From: GCA-003244245 sp052390115
GTDB taxonomy: Bacteria; Actinomycetota; Actinomycetes; Mycobacteriales; Pseudonocardiaceae
DNA: 64,000 nucleotides
Direction: 5' to 3'
NCBI GenBank assembly: GCA_052390115.1
Contig: JBQTHE010000006.1
Coordinates: 10,698-74,697 of the forward strand
Below are positions 59,868-64,000 of this stretch, in pieces (positions within the stretch are counted from its first letter, which is position 1; the number at the start of each line of letters is the position of its first letter). The notes under the pieces were generated by a model, which was given only the letters and a program-made list of their open reading frames with translations, was not told the origin of the DNA and did no database searches. The translations under genes were made by a program, and so were the position numbers.

Positions 59868-61292
59868 ATGACGGCGACCATGCTGACCGGAGAGCACGTC
59901 GAGGCGTTGCGCCAGAACCTGAGCGGCCGGCTGCTGTCCCCGCAAGACGCGGGATTCGAGGACGCCACGCTGCTGTGGAACGGCATGATCTCCAAGGTGC
60001 CGGCGATCGTGGTCCAGCCTGCTGGCGCGGCCGACATCGTGGCCGCGGTGGACTTCGCCCGCGAACACGGCCTCGCGCTCTCCGTACGCGGCGGCGGGCA
60101 CAACATCGCCGGCACTGCGCTGGCCGATGGGGGGCTGACCATCGACATGTCCCGGCTCCGCGGCATCGTCGTGGACCCGCAGGCGCGGACCGCGACGGTC
60201 CAGGCCGGGTGCCTGCTCGGCGAGGTGGATCGCGAGACCCAGCGCCACGGCTTGGCCACCCCGCTGGGCTTCATCTCTGAGGTCGGCGTGGCCGGATTGA
60301 CGCTGGGCGGGGGCCTAGGCTACTTGACCCGGCGGTTCGGGTGGACCGTAGACAACCTGCTCGAGGTCGAGATCGTCACCGCCGACGGCCGGGTCCGCCG
60401 CGCCAGCCTTGAGGAGAACGCCGACCTGTTCTGGGCAATCCGCGGCGCCGGCGCCAACCTCGGCGTCGTCACCTCGTTCACCTTCCGGCTGCACGAGGTC
60501 GGCCCGACCGTCTACGGCGGGCTGATCGCCTGGCCCTTCGAGCGAGCCGAGGAGATCCTGCGGGCCTACCGGACCCTCACCACCGAAGCGCCCCGGGAGC
60601 TGGCGGTGTGGCTGAACCTCCTGCGGGCCCCATCAGCACCGTTCGTGCCCGAGGCGTGGCGCGGTCAGTGGGTCTGTGCGATGGCCGTCTGCTACAGCGG
60701 TGACCTGGGCAACGTCGACGAGGCGCTCGCCCCGATCCGGGCGCTGAGCGATCCCGTCGTGGACCTTCTCACCGAGCAGCCCTACACCCAGGTGCAGTCC
60801 TACCTCGACGCGAGTGAGCCCAAGGGCCACCACTATTACTGGAAGAGCGAGTACGTCGCCGAGCTCACCGATGGCTTCCTGTCCGCGTTGCGAGAGCTGG
60901 CCGCCGAGTGCCCCATACCGGAGGCGCAGTTGGGCGTGCTGCACCTCGGCGGGGCCCTCAACGACCATGACGAGGACGACGGCGCCGTCGGGAACAGAGA
61001 CGCCCGCTTCGCTGTCGGAGTGCTCGGCGGCTGGGTACCGGACGAGCCCAACGCGGAGCCGTTCCCGCAGTGGGTCCGTGACGCGTGGCAGCGGGTCCGA
61101 CCCTTCTCCACCGGCCGCGCCTACATCAACTTCCAGACCGCCGACGAGGACTCCGAACGCATCCGAGCGACGTACGGCATGAACTACGACCGCCTCGCCG
61201 AGATCAAGAAGACCTACGACCCGAGCAACCTGTTCTGCTCGAACCGCAACATCGCTCCCCCAGCCCCGGACTGCAGGTATGAAGTTCGATGA
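59868..61292 (+). CDS. FAD-linked oxidoreductase, BBE type
   Basis: 474 residues. PP-binding FAD_binding_4 domain (PAIVVQPAGAADIVAAVDFA, SVRGGGHNIAGTALADGGL with the covalent-FAD histidine, GVAGLTLGGGLGYLTRRFG, FWAIRGAGANLGVVTSFTF) and C-terminal BBE segment (YGMNYDRLAEIKKTYDPSNL F). The second covalent cysteine of bicovalent enzymes is not seen (ISEVGVAG in its place), so attachment is probably via His only. Substrate unknown. ATG 59868 has CGGAGG; ATG 59847 is possible. Overlaps the next frame by 14 bases. Confidence 0.92.
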   Translation: MTATMLTGEHVEALRQNLSGRLLSPQDAGFEDATLLWNGMISKVPAIVVQPAGAADIVAAVDFAREHGLALSVRGGGHNIAGTALADGGLTIDMSRLRGIVVDPQARTATVQAGCLLGEVDRETQRHGLATPLGFISEVGVAGLTLGGGLGYLTRRFGWTVDNLLEVEIVTADGRVRRASLEENADLFWAIRGAGANLGVVTSFTFRLHEVGPTVYGGLIAWPFERAEEILRAYRTLTTEAPRELAVWLNLLRAPSAPFVPEAWRGQWVCAMAVCYSGDLGNVDEALAPIRALSDPVVDLLTEQPYTQVQSYLDASEPKGHHYYWKSEYVAELTDGFLSALRELAAECPIPEAQLGVLHLGGALNDHDEDDGAVGNRDARFAVGVLGGWVPDEPNAEPFPQWVRDAWQRVRPFSTGRAYINFQTADEDSERIRATYGMNYDRLAEIKKTYDPSNLFCSNRNIAPPAPDCRYEVR

Positions 61293-61794
61293 GGCACTCG
61301 CCGGTGGCCGGACGAAGGAGGCACTCCCACGGGCGCAACGATGCCTGACGCTGGTGAGCCACGTGCGGGACCCCTTGGGCGTGATCACGGAGGCGGCTCG
61401 AGTCGTCCGGCCCGGAGGTGCCGTGACGATATTCGACGGCGACTACGCCTCGTGGACGTTCGACTGCTCCGACGCTGAGCTTGGCAGGGCCATGGAACAA
61501 GCCATTCTCGGGGTCCTGGTCAGCAAGCCGCGGGTGATGCGTGAGATGCCGCGGCTGCTCAGCCACACTGGGCTTGAGCGGTTGGACACCCTCGCAAACG
61601 TCTACCTCGACATCGGCGGTGGAAACTTCTTCCTGCCGGCGGCCGAAACGTACGCACCCCTCGTGGCCGAGGCTGGCTTCCTGCCTGCCGACCAGGTCCA
61701 GGCCTGGCTCGCCGAGCAGCGTGCCGCTGCCGCCGCAGGAGTGTTCTTCGCCGCGTGCAACTTCTACGCATACCTGGCGCGCCGCCCGAAATGA
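61279..61794 (+). pseudogene. Truncated class I SAM methyltransferase
   Basis: 171 codons matching only the C-terminal half of a UbiE-like methyltransferase: SHVRDPLGVITEAARVVRPG (motif after the SAM site), GGAVTIFDGDYASWTF, FFAACNFYAYLARRP. The N-terminal SAM-binding GxGxG half is missing. The first approx. 20 codons derive from a near copy of the alpha/beta hydrolase leader (61306-61343 versus 61830-61867), so the 5' end was replaced by recombination. Unlikely to be active. Confidence 0.75.
61306..61343. repeat. 38-bp direct repeat, copy 1
   Basis: GGACGAAGGAGGCACT and GGGCGCAACGATG are identical to copy 2 at 61830-61867, separated by a 5-bp variable stretch. Fused to the truncated methyltransferase. 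Confidence 0.85.
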
Positions 61795-61829
61795 GCGGTT
61801 CGGCAGTAACCCACAACGCCATCGCCTAT

Positions 61830-61867
61830 GGTCGGACGAAGGAGGCACTGTCATGGGCGCAACGATG
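61830..61867. repeat. 38-bp direct repeat, copy 2 (hydrolase start region)
   Basis: Contains the GAAGGAGG ribosome site and ATG of the alpha/beta hydrolase gene, so this is probably the parent copy of the repeat at 61306. Confidence 0.85.
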
Positions 61868-62677
61868 GAACGCATATCGGTGAACGGCGTTGAGCTGGAA
61901 TTCGACTGTGTGGGCTCGGGCGAGGCGGTGGTATGCATCCACGGCAGCGCTGTCGCCGACTCCTACCTGCCCTTGGCGGTTGAGCCGGCCCTGCGGGACC
62001 ACTACCGCATGATCCGATACCAGCGGCGGGGATATGGCAAGAGCTCCCCGATCGATGGCTCGGTCTCGGTCGCGGAACACGCGCAGGACTGCCGGGCGTT
62101 GCTCAGCGCGCTCGACGTCAAGCAGGCGCACGTCGTCGGCCATTCCTACGGAGCTGACGTCGCCCTGCAGCTGACTGTCGATTCCCCGGGCGTCGTACAC
62201 AGCGTGGCACTCTTCGAACCCTCGCTGCGCGCAGTTCCGAGCGGACCGCAGTTCTTGGAAGCGCTGGGCCGGATTCTGGAGAAGTACCTGATGGGTGACC
62301 GGATAGGTGCGGTCGATGATTTCCTCTCGCTGGTGTTCGGCCCTGGCTGGCGAGCGGAGGTGAGCCGCACCGTCCCGGGAGGTCGCGCACAGGCGGAAAA
62401 GGATGCAACCACCCTGTTCGAGTCCGATGGTCCATCTCTGGCGGAGTGGCGCTTCGGCGCCGAGGAAGCAGCTAAGATCAAGCAGCCGGTGTTCTTCCTC
62501 TCCGGGACCGAGACTCTGCCGTACTTCACCGAGGGTCGCGACCTGATTCACTCGTGGCTGCCGCACACCGAGGACCATGTGATGCCCGGAGCCAACCATC
62601 TGCTCCACATTCGGCACCCTGCTGACGCAGCGGCAAGGCTGGCGTCTTTCCTCAAGCGCCACGCCGTGGCTGCGTAG
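61853..62677 (+). CDS. Alpha/beta hydrolase
   Basis: 274 residues. Oxyanion-side HG motif VVCIHGSAVADSYLPLA, YQRRGYGKSS, nucleophile elbow VVGHSYGADVALQL, acid region PVFFLSGTETLPYF and catalytic His in MPGANHLLHIRHP. ATG 61853 has GAAGGAGG 7-8 nt upstream. Substrate unknown. A strong hairpin follows. Confidence 0.92.
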   Translation: MGATMERISVNGVELEFDCVGSGEAVVCIHGSAVADSYLPLAVEPALRDHYRMIRYQRRGYGKSSPIDGSVSVAEHAQDCRALLSALDVKQAHVVGHSYGADVALQLTVDSPGVVHSVALFEPSLRAVPSGPQFLEALGRILEKYLMGDRIGAVDDFLSLVFGPGWRAEVSRTVPGGRAQAEKDATTLFESDGPSLAEWRFGAEEAAKIKQPVFFLSGTETLPYFTEGRDLIHSWLPHTEDHVMPGANHLLHIRHPADAAARLASFLKRHAVAA

Positions 62678-62719
62678 CGAGTAGCCAGGGGCAGTTGCCT
62701 GCACCCGGCGCCACGCAGA

Positions 62720-62750
62720 GGGGGACCCCCGGCCGGGCCGGGAGTCCCCC
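62720..62750. terminator. GC hairpin after the alpha/beta hydrolase
   Basis: GGGGGAC...GTCCCCC with inner CCGGC/GCCGG pairing, a compact 31-nt stem-loop 43 bases after the stop and 30 bases before the convergent gene end; probably works in both directions. Confidence 0.75.
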
Positions 62751-62779
62751 TCGTCATCAGTTATTGACGTGCCGGCAGA

Positions 62780-63580
62780 TCACGGGCCGAATGAGTTGAC
62801 CACGAGGGCGCTCTCCACGGCGGCACCGTTGCGGCCCTGACTCTTCGGGACCGTCACATTGGTGGTGCCGGTGCAGGTGCCTCCGTTGCCGTCATCGGCG
62901 GTGAACGCGATCCGGTAGACGCGGCCGTCGCCGGTACCGGCCCGCTCGGCGCGGAGGTCGACGCTGCCCGGTGCGCTGGCTCGCGCGTCGGGTGCCGTGT
63001 CACCGTCACCGGTGCCGTTGAGCGGTTCGTCCTGGGTGACGCCGGTCACGTTGATCGTGACGGCGTCGCCGTCCGGGTCGGTGGCACCGGACAGGGTCAC
63101 CGTCCGGAATGTGTGATCCGGCGGCCACAGCGACGTCAGGTCCGGCGTGACGCCTGTGCAGTCGGGAGGCTCGTTCAGCACCGGGACGGTAATGGTGAGA
63201 GCCTGGTGGCCGATATCGCCGCCGTCGGCGAGGGCAACGATGTCAAAGACGTAGTCCCCGGGCGCGGTGCCCTCGGGCACGGCGATGGTCACCGTGAAGG
63301 GCAGTGTCGCCGGTGTGTCCACTGGGCCGGCCGAAGTCGGGTCGAATGAGATCCAGGATGCGTTCTCATTCGGCAGTACCACCTCGAGGTGGACGTCGCT
63401 GACCGTGCCGGAGGCGGCGATGATCAGATCCTTGATCTGCGTCGACAGGTCCGTCCCCAGCGGTGCTTGGACGCTGCCTGGGAAGCTCGCCGCTGCGATC
63501 TCCGCGTAGCAGGGGGCGACGTCGAAGCCCGTGTCCACGGTCACTGCGACCACTGGTGTCAACAACGACCGAAGATTCAT
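62780..63580 (-). CDS. Hypothetical extracellular-type beta protein, possibly N-truncated
   Basis: 266 residues. Beta-rich: TLPFTVTIAVPEGTAPGDYV, a segment common in secreted Ig/HYR-like proteins (LWPPDHTFRTVTLSGATDPD, INVTGVTQDEPLNGTGDGDT), and YRIAFTADDGNGGTCTGTTN. Domain type indicates an extracytoplasmic role, yet the N-terminus (MNLRSLLTPVVAVTVDTGFD) is a poor signal peptide, so the gene may have lost its 5' end. GTG 63589 is another start. Confidence 0.65.
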   Translation of the reverse strand: MNLRSLLTPVVAVTVDTGFDVAPCYAEIAAASFPGSVQAPLGTDLSTQIKDLIIAASGTVSDVHLEVVLPNENASWISFDPTSAGPVDTPATLPFTVTIAVPEGTAPGDYVFDIVALADGGDIGHQALTITVPVLNEPPDCTGVTPDLTSLWPPDHTFRTVTLSGATDPDGDAVTINVTGVTQDEPLNGTGDGDTAPDARASAPGSVDLRAERAGTGDGRVYRIAFTADDGNGGTCTGTTNVTVPKSQGRNGAAVESALVVNSFGP

Positions 63581-63655
63581 CCCCGGCACATCTGCTTCAC
63601 ACGCTGCGCATGCTCAACACGGCGCTGGGCAGTGTGTGGTGGCCTGCCCGCGCAC

Positions 63656-64000
63656 CTAGAACGGGGGCGGTTCGTCGGGGTCGGCCGGATCATGCGGGGG
63701 TGCTGGTGGTGGGTCCGGTCGGGGTGGTGGTCGCTCCAGGATTGGTAGTCCCTCGATGGTGGCCGTCGGTAGGTAGGGTGGGTGTGGTGGGCCGGGGTGG
63801 GGGTCGGGGAGGTCGTCGATGATCGGTGGCGGCTGGGTGTGGTAGATCGTTCCGAGGGGGCTGATCCAGGTGAAGTGGCCGGGTTCGGGTTGGGACAGTC
63901 GCCATCCGCCGATGTGTTTGAGGCGGTGGTCATGCTGGCAAACCGGTCCCTGGTTGGCGTTGGTGGTGAGGCCGTGTTGGGCGTGGTCGATGGTGTGGTC
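63656..64000 (-). CDS. DUF222-HNH endonuclease, C-terminal part only
   Basis: The last 114 codons of a second 13E12-type protein; the 5' part lies beyond base 64000. HNH core read on the minus strand: DHTIDHAQHG, NQGPVCQHDHRLKHIGG, WISPLGTIYHTQPP, ending in a proline/acidic tail DPDEPPPF that closely matches the tail of the protein at 38653. Whether it has a LexA box cannot be seen here. Confidence 0.85.
   Translation of the reverse strand, partial: DHTIDHAQHGLTTNANQGPVCQHDHRLKHIGGWRLSQPEPGHFTWISPLGTIYHTQPPPIIDDLPDPHPGPPHPPYLPTATIEGLPILERPPPRPDPPPAPPHDPADPDEPPPF

Noticed and set aside
57377..62677. Secondary-metabolite biosynthetic cluster
   Set aside because: A regulator, an FAD oxidoreductase and a hydrolase are present but no core synthase; the methyltransferase is truncated.
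1..64000. tRNA, rRNA, insertion sequence or prophage genes
   Set aside because: No cloverleaf, rRNA segment, transposase or phage structural gene was recognised by reading; a tRNAscan and IS search would settle this.

Overview
High-GC actinobacterial chromosome, probably Pseudonocardiales. Supporting signs are strong GC bias, frequent GTG starts, many leaderless promoters, an XRE/DUF397 pair, 13E12-type (DUF222-HNH) nucleases, a DnaE2/ImuB/ImuA' mutasome and a PASTA-less Ser/Thr kinase. Gene order recalls two Mycobacterium tuberculosis segments from memory: glpD2-amiA1/amiB1-deoD-Rv3311-cdd-dacB1-YihY-trpS-icd1-folD-dnaE2-imuB-imuA' (Rv33xx) and purH-purN-perM-sucD-sucC-M23 (Rv0950-Rv0957). 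The window seems to join these two blocks.

Layout. 1-13.5 kb: glpD (cut by the window edge), a frameshifted DUF4268 nuclease-like gene, glpK, an AIG2-type cyclotransferase, an AbiEi/DUF559 protein, an M20 amidohydrolase with the relic of a second one, the large subunit of a B12-dependent acyl-CoA mutase, a Ser/Thr kinase, purine nucleoside phosphorylase and a TetR regulator. 13.5-33.5 kb: mostly core genes (cdd, D,D-carboxypeptidase, VapBC, ABC exporter, cinA, YihY, trpS, icd, an ABC-2 exporter operon, DUF2252, mdh, folD, a DMT transporter, a pentapeptide-repeat protein). 33.6-35.2 kb: XRE-DUF397 regulatory pair with a divergent cysteine-containing small protein. 35.2-43.6 kb: SOS mutagenesis locus imuA'-(DUF1707)-imuB-(DUF222-HNH)-dnaE2, all on the minus strand, with three perfect LexA boxes. 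43.6-49 kb: AAA/DUF4143 ATPase, a long S41 protease-alpha/beta hydrolase fusion, SAM hydrolase. 49-57.2 kb: purN-purH in one reading frame, DUF6350/PerM with a small antisense membrane-protein gene, sucD-sucC, the mutase B12-binding subunit, an M23 peptidase, and a small Cys protein under a fourth LexA box. 57.3-64 kb: accessory genes (LuxR-type TPR regulator, DUF998, FAD oxidoreductase, truncated methyltransferase, alpha/beta hydrolase, an extracellular-type protein, and the end of a second DUF222-HNH gene).

How genes work together. glpK and glpD carry glycerol to dihydroxyacetone phosphate. The two mutase subunits (about 45 kb apart), SucCD, Icd and Mdh all connect to the TCA cycle around succinyl-CoA. 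PurNH, FolD, PNP and Cdd serve purine/one-carbon metabolism and nucleoside salvage. The LexA boxes tie together ImuA', ImuB, the HNH protein, DnaE2 (by a 9-nt gap) and the small Cys protein as a local DNA-damage regulon. Gene decay is visible at several sites: DUF4268 frameshift, amiB1 relic, a possible DUF429 tail, and a truncated methyltransferase carrying a copy of its neighbour's leader.
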